The notes: generated by a model from the letters alone, not told the origin. A stretch of 64,000 nucleotides of DNA from Acheta domesticus (GCA_031308135.1 JAHLJT010004567.1:37894389-37958388); one strand, 5' to 3'. Positions 20,991 through 32,808 are shown, counted from the stretch's first letter. Made by a program: numbers and translations.

Positions 20991-21173
20991 TACGTAGGAT
21001 TGATTGCGGAGGCTTCCGCGTCCGGAATTCATGTTGTCCAGGCTATCCGGATGAGCCTCAGAGCGTGCTGACACAGCACGCTCTGAGGAAGGCCACAATA
21101 TGTTGGCCGAAACGTCAGCCACCAAATCGACGACGCGGCTCATCCCGGATAGCCTGGACAACATACGTAGGAT
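20991..21173 (+). mobile_element. Retrozyme/Penelope-like short insertion with 10-bp target duplication
   Basis: Positions 21001-21163 are flanked by perfect TACGTAGGAT repeats (20991-21000 and 21164-21173). The 163-bp insert consists of two inverted, unequal copies of one sequence meeting at a 15-bp perfect stem (21056-21070 with 21074-21088) and a 3-nt loop. The right copy keeps a hammerhead-like core; the left copy has lost it. Penelope-like elements and retrozymes carry hammerhead motifs and often insert as head-to-head partial copies. Membership of that group is inference. Confidence 0.6.
21083..21116 (+). ncRNA. Hammerhead-ribozyme-like core
   Basis: In order: CTGAGGA (21083-21089, fits CUGANGA), one extra A, stem II GGCCA (21091-21095) pairing with TGGCC (21104-21108), GAAA (21109-21112), then ACGTC, where AC/GT could form the minimal stem III and cleavage would follow the C. 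The extra A before stem II departs from the canonical core, and a clear stem I was not established. Activity is unproven. Confidence 0.45.
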
Positions 21174-21934
21174 TTTTTCCAAAATGGAGATTCAAATTTA
21201 AATTGGAGGTACTTTACATGAATCCCTACAGATATTTTCAAAATTTTCACAAAAAACGCTCTAAATTGTTTCTTTAAAATTTCTCAAGGAATATAGCAAA
21301 ATACATTTCTTAAGATAGCTTAGGTCCGTTTTTCTCTCTTAACTCTGAATTTTCGAAAAAACTTCAGAAGTTTTATTTTTTTCCGCATCTTTTTTTTAAA
21401 TTTATTTGTTTATTGTCGCATCAACTACATGGTCATTAGAGACAGGTATAAGGTTACAATTGTTTACATTGTAATACAAGGATACACAGTTCGTTGTATA
21501 TACAGTTTAGATTCCAGAAATTTCAATGAGGATACACACAAAATTATACAATAGAAAATATACCACGAAAACAAAAAATGCAATACAAAATACATAAATG
21601 CAATAGTAATTACATAAGGTGCAGTGAAAAGGGTTTTCATTCTTTGTTGTGTTACTGGTTTCTTTTTGTTTCATTGTTACTTCCCATAATAGACTTTTCC
21701 TGGGTTGGAATTCCTTGAGATTTGGTGCGTTTAATACTTTTAATACACATACTCTTATTTGGACTCTTAACATATTTATTTGGTAAATAGACTGTTCACT
21801 CGGCAGACAATGTATTGCATCAACAAGATATAAAAACATATTGAACAGTTTACAAACTTCAATATGTACATATATTTAAATATTGTTACGCTAAACACGT
21901 ATACATTAGTGTACACCCATATTTGCATAGACAT

Positions 21935-24900
21935 TCATTGCTTCTTGTTGTATACACTATTCCATTTATATTTCGTCAGAATGTTTGTGTGTGTTTGCAG
22001 AATTCTATATTTTTTTTGGTATGTAGGGGAGTCAAGGATTGAATCGAAGTTCGTTCCTTGCAGATGTTTTTGTTCTTTCTTGTGAGAATTAGGGCATTCG
22101 ACAATTAGGTGTGTATGGTGTTTGGGATGCTGCAGATAGGGCAGATGGGGAGAGTATTCTTAGTTAACAGGTGAAGGTGGCTTAGTTTACAGTGGCCTGT
22201 TCTTATTCTTGATATGATGACTTGCTCTCTCCTGCTTAATTTGCTATTGAGTTTAAGGTTGTTGACATGCTCGATTTTCTTGTGAAGGATACTGGCTTTT
22301 GATCTCTCCATATTTTGACCCATTTTCAAAGAGATATTTGTTAATAATATATGTTCTTAAAATCGTCAATTGTGTTGGTTATGGTCAATACACTGTTTGA
22401 GTCTCCAACTGCCCTATCATTGTCGGGGCATATACTGTTGTCATCTATGTTTGTCTTCCGTTTGGATCGTTTCTATGTGATGGATTTCCCTGATTTGGTG
22501 ATGTTGTAGTATAATTCTTGTATGTTAATGGCCATTTCAGTTTTGAGATTTCTTTAGATATAGTGTGTATGATACCGGAGATTTAGAAATTATAAATGGC
22601 TGCGGTTTGTTTGGTTAGCCAGTTTGAATGCTAACATTAGTGAGCACATATCTGCAGTGATCTTACTGCAGAAAGAGTGAAGTTGATGTTTAATTTTGGG
22701 TTCCTGCGTAGAGATAACTGAATAGGTTTCATTTTCATTTTTTATTCCGTAGGCACATATTCGGAGAGGGTTTGTAATGTTCCATGGTGGGTTCAGCAGG
22801 TTGTAGATCCGGGCTTTTGTTGTTTATGTTTGGATCTTCGACAGAAGTTGAAGCGATTTGGTTAGTATTTCTGGTATTGTCCACGGAGGAATATGTGTAT
22901 TCTCCTGTCTTCTGTTGGTGTTATCTGGAAGCAGAGTTCTTGCGTAAGTGTTTTAATTTTTGCATAAAGGGGAATGTATCTTGAGTTTTCTTTGTATTCA
23001 GCTTGATCACTGGATAAACACGTGAAGTATTATTAGAGTTGATTGAAGCAGCAGCATTGATGGCATATTTCAACATTAATGTATTTCTGCGATGTGATAG
23101 ATTTGGTTCGTTGGATTCAATTAGGATGCTTCCGATGGGGCTTGTGCGGTAGCAAACCGGTACTGATTTCTTAGGCCTTGGTTGTGTATAACGTCTAGTT
23201 TCTTGAGGTTTTCCATCGGCAGAATCATAAATTACAGAGGGAGATAGATTTACCTTTGAGAAAACGGTGATGTCATTTGCATATTTCTTGTAAACACAGG
23301 AGCTTCGATATTTGCGTCTACATCGTTAATTGCAAGAAGAAAGAGTGTGACGCTCAATACGGATCCTTTGGGAACTCCGTTTTCTATCTTCATTTCTTCA
23401 GAGAGGCAGCCGTTGATTCTCACTTGTATGGTCCTGTCTTTCATAAGACTTTTGATAAATTGAAACATATTTCTTCCGAGTTCCAATCTGCTGTAATTTT
23501 CTTAGAATTCCGTGTATCCACACCATGTCCTAAGCTTTTCAATGTCCAAGTTGATGGCTAGAACATGCTGGTTGTTTGAGAATGCTTCTTGTATATGCGT
23601 GTGTATGCATTATCAGGTGAGCTAAGGTTGAGTGGTTTGATCTGAAGCCAAATTGGTTATTGGATACAATTTTTGAAAGTCGAGGCAAACCACCTGAGTC
23701 GTGAGTTAATTATTTTTTCAAAAATTTTGCACATGTTGCACGTTAATGCGATAGGTCTGTAATTTTCATTTTGATCTGTCCTTGCCAGGTTTGGGTATTG
23801 GAACTACTATTGCAGTTTTCCGTACTTTAGGAAATATGTTCTTAGTCCAGATTAAGTTAGTATATATTTTCAGAAGAGTTCAATTCCATCTGTGGGTAAT
23901 TATTTAAGAGTATATTGGGGATCCATCGGGGCCTGGCGATGAATTTTTGGTACTGGTCAATAGTTGAGGTGAGTTCCTTTAGGGAGATGGGGTTGTTTAA
24001 ATGATATTGAGAACCGGTGTCTGATTGCTGTTAAATGTAATCTCTTCTTTTTCTTCTTCTGCTTTAAACTGAAGAAAATCAGCAGTATAATTTTGAGAGC
24101 TGGAATTTTTTGTAAATTTATCGGCCAATATGTTTGCGATGCAGTAAGGCTCTGTAAGTCATTTTGTTGTCATTCTGTAGGAATGGAATTGAATTGTACA
24201 ATTTGCTACCTTTTATGGCATTAATCTTATTCCAGGAGTCCTTTGATGTTGTTTGATGCTGAAATAGATGATACAAAGACAGTCCAAGATTTAGCTTTGC
24301 TGTCTTTGATGATCCTTCTCGCCTTCCGCTCTCATTTTTTGGTACTCAATCTTGTTTTCTAAGGTGTTGTGTTTTTCGTACTTGTTAAAAGCTCTTTTGG
24401 ATCTTTTTATTGCGTCACTGCATTCGTCGTTCCACCAGGGAACTGATCTTGTCTTATTTGTAGGCCTGATGTATTTAATGGATTCATGTGTAGCTATTGT
24501 TATGACATTTGAGAAGGACTGAATGATACGTCGATATCGTCGTTTTCTTCAAATATATTCTTGCTGATTAAGATCTTGCTGATACATTTCTTGTATTGTT
24601 TCCAATTTGCTTTGTCGTAATTCCATTTGAGAGATCCTGCAAAGCTGTTAGGAATACTGTGGGGACAGTCCACATACAGGAGTATTGGGAAGTGATCACT
24701 GTCATGTAGCTGTTCGAGAACACCCCAGTTTCATTTTGGGGCAATTGCAGTGGAACATAAGGTAAGGGTCTATTGCACTAAGATGTCCGTTGCTCATGTT
24801 AAATGAGTGGGTTTGTCCGTTATTCAAGATAATTAGGTCCTCTTCATCAATAATATTTTCCATGTGACGTCCTCTTGTGTCGGATTTGTTTGATTTCCAT

Positions 24901-25314
24901 ATTGTGTTTATGGCTGTTGAAGTCACCAAGTAGGATAAAAGGTTTTGGAAGTTGTTTAATCAAATCTTTAATTTCATTAGCATCGAGAGAGTGGCTATTG
25001 GGAAGGTAAATATTACATACACTGATTGTCGATGGGGCTTGGATTTTAATAGCTACAGCTTCAATCTCTGTTTGTATGTCAATTTGTTCTACAGGCAAGT
25101 ATTCTTTTGCAAAAATGGCAACACCACCGCTAGCTATATTGGAGTAGTGACGGTTTTTGTTGTAGCATTTGAAACCTTTTAATTTACCTTTGCTGTTTGC
25201 CTTGAAGTTAGTTTCCTGAATGCAGATTATTTCGGGCTTGTGATTTTGGCATAGTAATTGTAGCCTTTCATATCTTGTGTAGAAACCATTTGCATTCCAT
25301 TGTAGAATGTTCAT
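21935..25314 (-). pseudogene. Jockey-type ORF2: endonuclease - reverse transcriptase - zinc-finger C-terminus (broken)
   Basis: ORF2 starts MNILQWNANG at 25314 and would be about 1,126 codons. The apurinic-type endonuclease is readable down to about 24850 (IICIQETNFK, GGVAIFA, LLGDFNSH). The RT follows: SSPGPDGIP near 23930, NQFGFRSNHST near 23660, GVPKGSVLS near 23365 and the catalytic box near 23280. The C-terminal segment near 22105-22329 has the SRIRTGHCKLSHLHL motif and CPICS cysteines typical of jockey elements. Defects are a TAG in motif A (23530-23532), YAND instead of YADD at the catalytic box (23272-23283), and several frameshifts. It ends at TGA 21935-21937. Upstream frames at 24702-24929 and 23250-23486 are fragments of it. 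Confidence 0.85.
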
Positions 25315-25594
25315 TTTAGCTTTGAGAAGGGTTAGGTTCAGATATTTCTGTTGTGGTTGCTACATTTTGTAGCGGCACCACAACATTCTCTTCATTATCT
25401 TGTTGGTAAGTCTTTTTGGATTCTTGCTGACAAATATTGGCCGAGTCAAATTTGTTGTATAATGGTTGTGGATACTCAGTCGACAATGGTGTCCAGTGGA
25501 TTCCTTAGAAGTGTCTTCATTTGTTTGAATTTTCATTTAATAATGGGCAGGTTGGTGTTTATCATGAGGTTTTGTATTAAAAAAGAATTCACTG

Positions 25595-26822
25595 TCAGAT
25601 TGTTTCCATGCTAGATTCTGAGTCGGATGTATCTGATTCTGGTATGTGTTTTAACAGCTTTTTCTTTAGTCTGGTGACTCTGCCTTTGATAACTCTGTCA
25701 TTTAGTACAGAGTGGATGTCGTTGAGCATTTTTATGACAGCTGGATGTCATTGGAATAATCTTTGACAAAGGTAAGAGGTCAGCAGAGCCCAAAGCATGT
25801 TCAAGTAGTAAATGGAGTTGATTTTCTGACAGTGGAAAAGAGTTTTTGTTCTTTTCGAACAGAGCTTTAGTTGGACTGAGCATGTCCTCAAGAGTAGTGC
25901 CAGGGTTACTGTCTTGTTCCGTTTCATCTTGTTTTGCAGAATTCTTTTCTGTTTCTTTTTTTTGTCTTTTCACATTGTTGTCTTCATTGTGGCTGTCATT
26001 AGCATTGTTGTTTGTTTCAGAGGGGGAGGAGGATTCATTTGGGAGGCTTCTCTTAAGAAGGGGAGGAAAATTTATAGGGTCACTGGTTGGGGAGGCAGTG
26101 GGTGATTCAACTGTGATAGGTTGTACTTCAATGTTATTTATGGGGTTTGAAGATATATTTGTACTTGTAGAATCCAGAAGGCAATTCTCTTTGTGGTGAG
26201 TTTGGGGGCAGTTACTGGCAGTATGGCCTTCCATTTTGCAATTGAACAGGTGATGTTTTCAGCAGAGAAAAAAGATTCTATATGGAGTACTTTCATATAC
26301 AATCACTGATGACTGAGGGAATTTGTGAAGTTCTTCAGGTTGGATAAAAGTTTGCCTTCTGAAGCTCATAATGTGACTGAGATTGGGGTCAGACAGACCA
26401 GCTCTGATGAAAGATATACTAGAGGCAGTTTTAATGTCATGGTTCTTAAAAATATTTGTGATTTCCTCGTTGGAATGAATGGGTATACATTTGATATTAT
26501 GATTCTTTTGAGTTTGTTAATTAGGGGTCACACATTAACAGTTGTATTTTTAATGATCAGAGTAGGGTATTTGTTTGTTATAAGATCAGCATTGGTCTTG
26601 GAATTCAGAAACACACATATTCTATTATTGGATATTCTTGATATAAAAGTAATGGCACTGGGGGGAACAATTTCGGTTAGTTTACTTATATAGTCTTTGA
26701 CAGTTAGAATTTTCGCATGCGTCCAGTAGTATAGATTGTTCTTTTGATGGAAAACTCACAGTATTGGCGGCTCCGGCGTACGACTTCGTGGGTTGCTCTT
26801 GGAGGTTAGGTGACGGATTCAT
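25595..26822 (-). pseudogene. Jockey-type ORF1, Gag-like CCHC zinc-knuckle protein (broken)
   Basis: ORF1 starts MNPSPNLQ at 26822 and ends at TCA/TGA 25595, about 400 codons. Its N-terminal half is fragmented. The nucleic-acid-binding zinc knuckle CFNCKMEGHTASNC (CX2CX4HX4C) lies near 26235-26275, as in jockey ORF1 proteins that coat element RNA. A Ser/Thr/Pro- and Asn-rich linker follows, with a basic VKRQKKE stretch and a C-terminal conserved-looking tail that ends SSMETI. The 25698-26234 frame covers the knuckle and linker intact; the rest needs frameshift repair. It overlaps nothing and is separated from ORF2 by about 280 bp. Confidence 0.8.
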
Positions 26823-27055
26823 CTTGAGATTGGATGGTACAGCTTCATTCGTGTAGATGCGTCGAGCCAGCCGGCAGGCCGGCCAGAAAAACACTGTATA
26901 CGGGCTTGCAACACTGATAGCACTTTAAATAACACTGTAAGGTAATGTTAATACTGAAGTGTTTTGGTCGGAGATGTGGTATATCGATAAGCTGATAGAG
27001 CGCAGCAGTAGTTGTTGCCTCGACCGCTGTCGAACTACGAATGTCCGGCATCTTT

Positions 27056-28275
27056 CTTCAACTAGAAAGTTGAGAGTACAGATTCTCCTTCAAATGAAAT
27101 TTGTTCTCCATATTTAGTTCTTTCATTAAAGTCAGGTACATGATTTGCAAATTGTAATAGTTTTCGCGCAATATAGCGTGCAATACGTGCAATTTTAAAC
27201 TAGTGGTGCTACAGAACTGGCACCATTGAGATTTTCTCGTAGTAAAGTTTGATAATTGCCATGACGGGCACTTGCCAGCATCGCCGCCTTTAATATATTT
27301 TTTTTGTTCCCAAACTTTCAGATTACAAAAAAAGAATTGTACGAATAATAAGCAAATCCCACCAACGTGATCTTGCAAGTCTCTCTTTATTAATCTAGGA
27401 ATTTTACCATTACCTTGTCTCCTGATTTACGAATCAGTAGTTTTTGTCAAAAATGACTTACTTAAGGGCGGGAAATATATTTTCAGCAAACGCCGATGTC
27501 TATAAGTATAACACACGACGTAGTAATCATATTCATCAGGTGGCAGTATCAACAGCTCACTATAAAAAAATTCACATACAATTCATGTACATTATACTAC
27601 AACACTTTGCCAGATGACATTAAACGATTAAATTCGATAGAAAAGTAAGTAAGTCCTAAGTAAAATCTTTCTGCTGCATGTTTCTAAACAATTCGAGACT
27701 ATACCGACATCAAAAGGAAAGTAACATTAATTTTAACAATGATAATTAATGTCATTATTTACCATTTGGACTATATAATTTTAAAGAACCTGTAACAAGT
27801 ATTGTACCACAGCTTCTGGATCGATGGTCCCCATCTCGATCAGGTTTTTCGTCCAGTTTCCCTGATCCTTGAGCAAATGCTGAGATGGTCCCTTGTTTTG
27901 CTTCTGGACATAAATGTAACTTCATTATTTGTGCACGTCTTCTGAATTTCAGTGGGGAAATATAGTTATTGAAATTATTGTTTTGCATATTGTCGCGGCA
28001 AAAAGTATTATTCTTTCATGAAGAACATGATGAGGGTTAAGGGCACAAATTTATAGCTAATTTACCTTTGAAAATATATTTTATTATGAGCGAATATTTT
28101 GTCAACAAAACTTGAAAAAAACGCTCCTTTTTCTGTATTCAAAATTCGACTAGAATATGGTTTAGGATAGAGATCACAGAATTATGAAAACGTGCACAAA
28201 TTTCACTTCTCCCCATAGTTTGTCACAAACAGTTTTAAAACTCGTTTGACGTAAATAAATAAATAAATAATAAGG
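27056..28275 (+). mobile_element. Non-LTR element A relic, 3' portion (left copy)
   Basis: Plus-strand remains of an RT C-terminus (about 27315-27700), a 3' UTR (27700-28250) and a TAAATAAATAAATAATAA tail at about 28255-28273. The stretch 27056-27310 does not resemble RT and may be another fragment. The same arrangement, inverted, occupies 58364-59560. A third 3' fragment is at 6178-6345. Confidence 0.8.
27315..27765 (+). pseudogene. Reverse transcriptase C-terminus of element A (broken)
   Basis: Frame-shifted coding remains read KKRIVRIISKS, then LRAGNIFSANADVYKYNTR, HIHQVAVSTAHYK and, after a shift, the tail that in the right copy reads TLPEDIKRLNSIEKF. These are the post-thumb motifs of jockey-superfamily RTs. 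Catalytic RT blocks are missing, so it is a 5'-truncated, dead fragment. The right copy at 58889-59488 preserves the frame better and was used to read this one. Confidence 0.75.
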
Positions 28276-28319
28276 CGAAATGAATCGCTAAGGAAAGAAC
28301 AACACTTTTGAGCAGCAGC

Positions 28320-29300
28320 ATCTGGTTATTTACCATCATGCAAAGGACTAATCATGCCGAAAATTCTGCAAAATGCAATTAATGAAGAAAGCATAGTGAG
28401 TGACATAATCTCACGGTACATCAATGATTAAGAGATTGAATTGCAATCCTGAGAAGGACGCCCGAGGACATTTTCTGATCGAGAAGAAAATCTCATAGTG
28501 AGAATAATAACGAAGGATCCTCGTATTAATGCACCAAAAATTACTCTTCAGTTATAAATTGGCATTGGCAAGAAAGAAAGCGTGCGAAGGGTACTAAAGA
28601 GGCCCTATTGCCATCCATAGCCGCGTTTCCAGAAGAAAGTCACTTGTAAGTAAAGCGACCGACGGAGAAGGCAAGGGTTTGCTAAATAACACGTAGAAAA
28701 AGATGAAGATTGGTGGAATAGAGTAATCTTTGTTGACAAATAGAAAATAAACATCTGTGAATCGGATGGAAGAATTTGGATGTGGAGGACACTAAATTAA
28801 GAGCTGAAAGGAGAAAAATTGTAAGCAACCGTGGAGCAGGAGTAGGAAATGTAATGGTGTGGGTCTGCATACCAGTCAATGGCGGTGAGCAGGTGTTCGC
28901 AGAGCAAACAATGAATAGTTCAACTATCTTAACATTCTTAAACAAAATTTAAAACAACGTGTTGAAAATTTTCGTATTCTTGATAGATTTTATTTTCATC
29001 AGGATAATGAAGTCGCAGGTTGTTCAACTTTGGCTGCTGTACAACTGCCCAAAGGTACTTCACCCATGCCCTCAGTCACCGTATCTTACTGTTAGAGAAC
29101 ATGTTTGGGAAAAATTAGAAAAGAAGATAAGAAAATACTCAATTCGTTTCAAACAAAAATTAAATCAAATAATTTATCATGAGTGGAGAAAAATGTCTCC
29201 TTCTTATACTCAAAAACTTAGAACAAAGTGTACCAAATATACTGAAGGAAGTGCTACAGCGAAAGGGGATGGCTACAAGATATTGAACTTTCTTACTACG
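28320..29300 (+). pseudogene. Tc1-family transposase relic
   Basis: Broken plus-strand reading in several frames gives Tc1 landmarks in order: GRPRTFSDREENLIVRII, DPRINAPKITLQ, WWNRVIFVDK (normally an F-S-D-E motif around a catalytic Asp), SDGRIWMWR, NVMVWVCIPVNGGEQVF, then an open stretch (28959-29381) with VQLWLLYNCPKVLHPCPQSP and VREHVWEKLEKKIRK. The second catalytic Asp region (YQDNDPKH in relatives) is lost to a frame change. The transposase would be about 330 aa; it has many stops and is dead. The distal motif TCCGGATAGTTTTGTGAG (about 29374) probably marks the 3' TIR side; a related TCCGAATAGTTTTGT occurs at about 37547. Exact ends were not fixed. Confidence 0.85.
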
Positions 29301-29519
29301 TCATTTTTTAAACATATTTTTCTGTTTGAACATTATTTACTGTGCATATTTGTTTATATTTATATTCAAGTATCCGGATAGTTTTGTGAGTTAACTTTTC
29401 CGCGTAAAAAATTCAAATTTAAAAATATCGGTTGATTATTGTGATTTTAAAGTGTTATGTCTTTGCAATCAGAAGAAGAACTCGTTTTCTTACAACATTT
29501 ATTTTACACAATATAGAAG

Positions 29520-29733
29520 TACAATATAGTCGCCGGAAGGCGAACTGGTTAAGCCGGAGGCTCAGTATCTACGGCGGACGGCCGTGTTGAGTAGCAGGAG
29601 ACGATGTCCTTGCCGGCTGCGGGTCGCAGGTCTGGTTCTGCCGCGTGATCGGCGGTGCGTTACTCCTCCGAGAGGAGATTGGTAAGCCACAGAGCTATCT
29701 TGCTCGTGGCAGTTGGGGGCCGTGACAACGGCG
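29520..29733. repeat. GC-rich host repeat, segment 1
   Basis: GC-rich, CpG-rich block running into the N gap. It resembles 30734-30944 in composition, and I read both as parts of the same unit, later split by insertions. The class is unknown; an LTR is possible. Confidence 0.4.
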
Positions 29734-30733
29734 NNNNNNNNNNNNNNNNNNNNNNNNNNNNNNNNNNNNNNNNNNNNNNNNNNNNNNNNNNNNNNNNNNN
29801 NNNNNNNNNNNNNNNNNNNNNNNNNNNNNNNNNNNNNNNNNNNNNNNNNNNNNNNNNNNNNNNNNNNNNNNNNNNNNNNNNNNNNNNNNNNNNNNNNNNN
29901 NNNNNNNNNNNNNNNNNNNNNNNNNNNNNNNNNNNNNNNNNNNNNNNNNNNNNNNNNNNNNNNNNNNNNNNNNNNNNNNNNNNNNNNNNNNNNNNNNNNN
30001 NNNNNNNNNNNNNNNNNNNNNNNNNNNNNNNNNNNNNNNNNNNNNNNNNNNNNNNNNNNNNNNNNNNNNNNNNNNNNNNNNNNNNNNNNNNNNNNNNNNN
30101 NNNNNNNNNNNNNNNNNNNNNNNNNNNNNNNNNNNNNNNNNNNNNNNNNNNNNNNNNNNNNNNNNNNNNNNNNNNNNNNNNNNNNNNNNNNNNNNNNNNN
30201 NNNNNNNNNNNNNNNNNNNNNNNNNNNNNNNNNNNNNNNNNNNNNNNNNNNNNNNNNNNNNNNNNNNNNNNNNNNNNNNNNNNNNNNNNNNNNNNNNNNN
30301 NNNNNNNNNNNNNNNNNNNNNNNNNNNNNNNNNNNNNNNNNNNNNNNNNNNNNNNNNNNNNNNNNNNNNNNNNNNNNNNNNNNNNNNNNNNNNNNNNNNN
30401 NNNNNNNNNNNNNNNNNNNNNNNNNNNNNNNNNNNNNNNNNNNNNNNNNNNNNNNNNNNNNNNNNNNNNNNNNNNNNNNNNNNNNNNNNNNNNNNNNNNN
30501 NNNNNNNNNNNNNNNNNNNNNNNNNNNNNNNNNNNNNNNNNNNNNNNNNNNNNNNNNNNNNNNNNNNNNNNNNNNNNNNNNNNNNNNNNNNNNNNNNNNN
30601 NNNNNNNNNNNNNNNNNNNNNNNNNNNNNNNNNNNNNNNNNNNNNNNNNNNNNNNNNNNNNNNNNNNNNNNNNNNNNNNNNNNNNNNNNNNNNNNNNNNN
30701 NNNNNNNNNNNNNNNNNNNNNNNNNNNNNNNNN
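29734..30733. other. Assembly gap (1000 N)
   Basis: Exactly 1000 N, a scaffold gap inside GC-rich sequence. Confidence 0.99.
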
Positions 30734-30944
30734 AGTAGTGGTGGCGGTGGAGCCGTCACCCAGGTGCCGAGAGGGCCGGAGCGCGGGGGCCAAGTAGGAA
30801 CCGCGACAGCGGTGAGGCCGTAGCACCACCGGGTGATGCTGGATAAGCGTCGCTAGCCCAACGTGGCGACGGCGGCGGTGCCGTCCGCCCGGCAGTGGTG
30901 AGGCCGGGGCGTGGTCGCGTCGCTGGCCGAGCGTCGTGGCGGCG
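30734..30944. repeat. GC-rich host repeat, segment 2
   Basis: CpG-rich sequence (GTGGCGGTGGAGCCG, GCGACGGCGGCGGTGCCG) that ends at the CGGCG target duplication of the Transib element beginning at 30945. It continues at 32772-32817 and at 37200-37430 on the far sides of the two insertions. Confidence 0.5.
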
Positions 30945-32771
30945 CACAGTGTGTAATTTTGACGATCTAGGAGGAAAAAAATAATAACTCTTTGAAATGA
31001 ATTTCTCGTAGTTTTTGGGAGGTATGTTGTGTAAATAATGTCCCAATAAACAAATCTGCTCGTAAAACTTAAATTTTTACAAAATATTTTGTAAAATATT
31101 TAGGAAATTTGAATACTTTAATTACCCTCATGACAGTATACGTTTTTTAAACGCTGAATTTGTTTAACTCTATTGGACATAATATTTGAATTTTACAAAA
31201 CATACTATGCAAGAAAAATTAATGAAAGTATACAAAAAATAAAAAGCCAAAAATGAACAAATGAAAACAAAATTAAGTGAGAGGAATGTACAATAAATAT
31301 TTACAAATTAGTTTGTAACACTACCCGCGTATTCTTCTGATGGTGATTCTTCTAAATATGCCGCCTCTTTTTTTGCCTTATTCCTTCATTCTAATAACAC
31401 GAAAAGTTCAAGTTTCACCTTTTGGGTGCAGTTATAGTTTTGGCGCTTATGCTCGACTTGAATGGATCTGAGCTAATAAGCAGCCGGTGGGGCAAATTCA
31501 TATTTGCGTTTGCCCTTGACGTTTTTCTAGTTCTTTTTCGCCACTTTCGCTTTGTTTTCTTCTACTCTCACTTGCCATGTTCGTATTTCTGAACGATAAG
31601 AAATGTTCAAAATGTACTCATGTGTTTTTGTTGGCGTATGTGTACATAGTGGTGGGTTGAAATATTGATATCCATCATCAAAGCAAGTGACAATGATGCA
31701 GGCTTTTGAAGAATGGATTTTCGAGCTTTGTTAATTGTAATTCTCCCATTGGAAGAGGCTTCACAGAGCCCCTTATCTATAGCTGCCACATATCTTTTTG
31801 TCATACTTCCTTAGTTTGATTTCAATAGGTATAGATAACTTTTCTGAGCTAGTAGTGTCTACAAAAGGTTTCAGTTGTACGGTTTTAGCTTTAATCACAC
31901 AGTACCTGAAAGACTCATTAGGTCTTCTAGCTCTATTAATTTTTACATTTATTTGTGATGGACCTGGGACTGCCTTTAACATTTAATCAGGAAGGGTAAG
32001 AGTTTCTTGTAGCCAGGATGAATTATATTTCAAGAACGACTCTTTAGTTCAAACGGAGTTTTGCAATCCGGTTTCAACTTTTTGACAAATACATCTAACG
32101 TAAGACTTCATTTTGTCCAAAATTGCTTTGTGAGGTTCTATAATTCCTAATTCACGTAAGAAAACATTTAATACAGCTTCAGATTTCTTATCAATTGAAT
32201 TTGTTACTCATATATCAAATAACAAACTGCGGGTAACTTGAAGACACTTTCTGTAAAAATGTACATATATAATTCAGATAAGCAGCTAGTCTTTTCACGA
32301 TTAAGAACCCAAAAGTACTGGTTTTAAAATGTATATGGCCTGAAAGGTGTATAATGGTGTATAATACACTAAAACTCTAATTGAATTTATAGAGAACGTG
32401 TAATACATTCAATATAAATCGCTCACCTTTTCCATTAACGTTTTTAGGCACATCAAAAATAAATACTAAATTTTATCTACATAAAAATAATCGTAAAAGC
32501 ATGTAGATTACTAATAGTAAACCCACAAATCACAGAATGAGACGAGTAGTGTATTCCTACCAAGAGAACTTTACGGACTGAAAAGGGCCATTCGGAGCCG
32601 AGCGCTGGCGGAGCGGTCTTTGGACATGCACCATGTGATCTTCAAGAGATAACTAACAACATTTCCACATAGTTCAGAGATACTACTACAAAGAAATATA
32701 ACTATTTTGCTATTTCAATTCAGTCGAAAATTGAATTTTTTCCACCTAGTTGGCCAAAATTACACATTGTG
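30945..32771 (-). mobile_element. Transib DNA transposon, copy 1 (degenerate)
   Basis: The left end reads CACAGTGTGTAATTTTG and the right end is the inverse of CACAATGTGTAATTTTGG; both continue with a (C)TAGG(A/T)GGAAAAAA block. Flanks are CGGCG (30940-30944) and CTGCG (32772-32776), a 5-bp GC-rich target duplication with one change, as Transib makes. The transposase remains are on the minus strand. At 1.83 kb it has lost much of the coding region. Confidence 0.8.
31600..31990 (-). pseudogene. Transib transposase fragment
   Basis: Minus-strand frame 31982-31773 contains RARRPNESFRYCVIKAK followed by TTSSEKLSIPIEIKLRK. This aligns by eye with the GRPRKxF...R(T)K...SSEEL block near the N-terminus of Transib transposases; the sister copy at 44829-47069 reads GRPTKIFVGCAPRTK and SSSEELSMAV at the same place. 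The adjoining frame 31804-31607 is probably its frameshifted continuation. The catalytic core is not visible, so the copy is dead. Confidence 0.65.
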
Positions 32772-32808
32772 CTGCGGCGGGGCCGGCGCATAGTGCGGCG
32801 AGGCAGTG

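Larger units (their letters stand above)
21393..27044 (-). mobile_element. Full-length jockey-type non-LTR retrotransposon (element B), inactive
   Basis: On the minus strand a 5' UTR (27044 to about 26823), ORF1, ORF2 and a poly(A) tail (about 21393) follow one another over 5.65 kb. The 5' flank AAAGATGCCGG (27045-27055) and the 3' flank AAAGATGCGG (about 21383-21392) look like one target duplication with a single indel, so the boundaries are fairly firm. Both ORFs are broken by frameshifts and stops. An inverted copy starts at about 59565. Confidence 0.85.
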
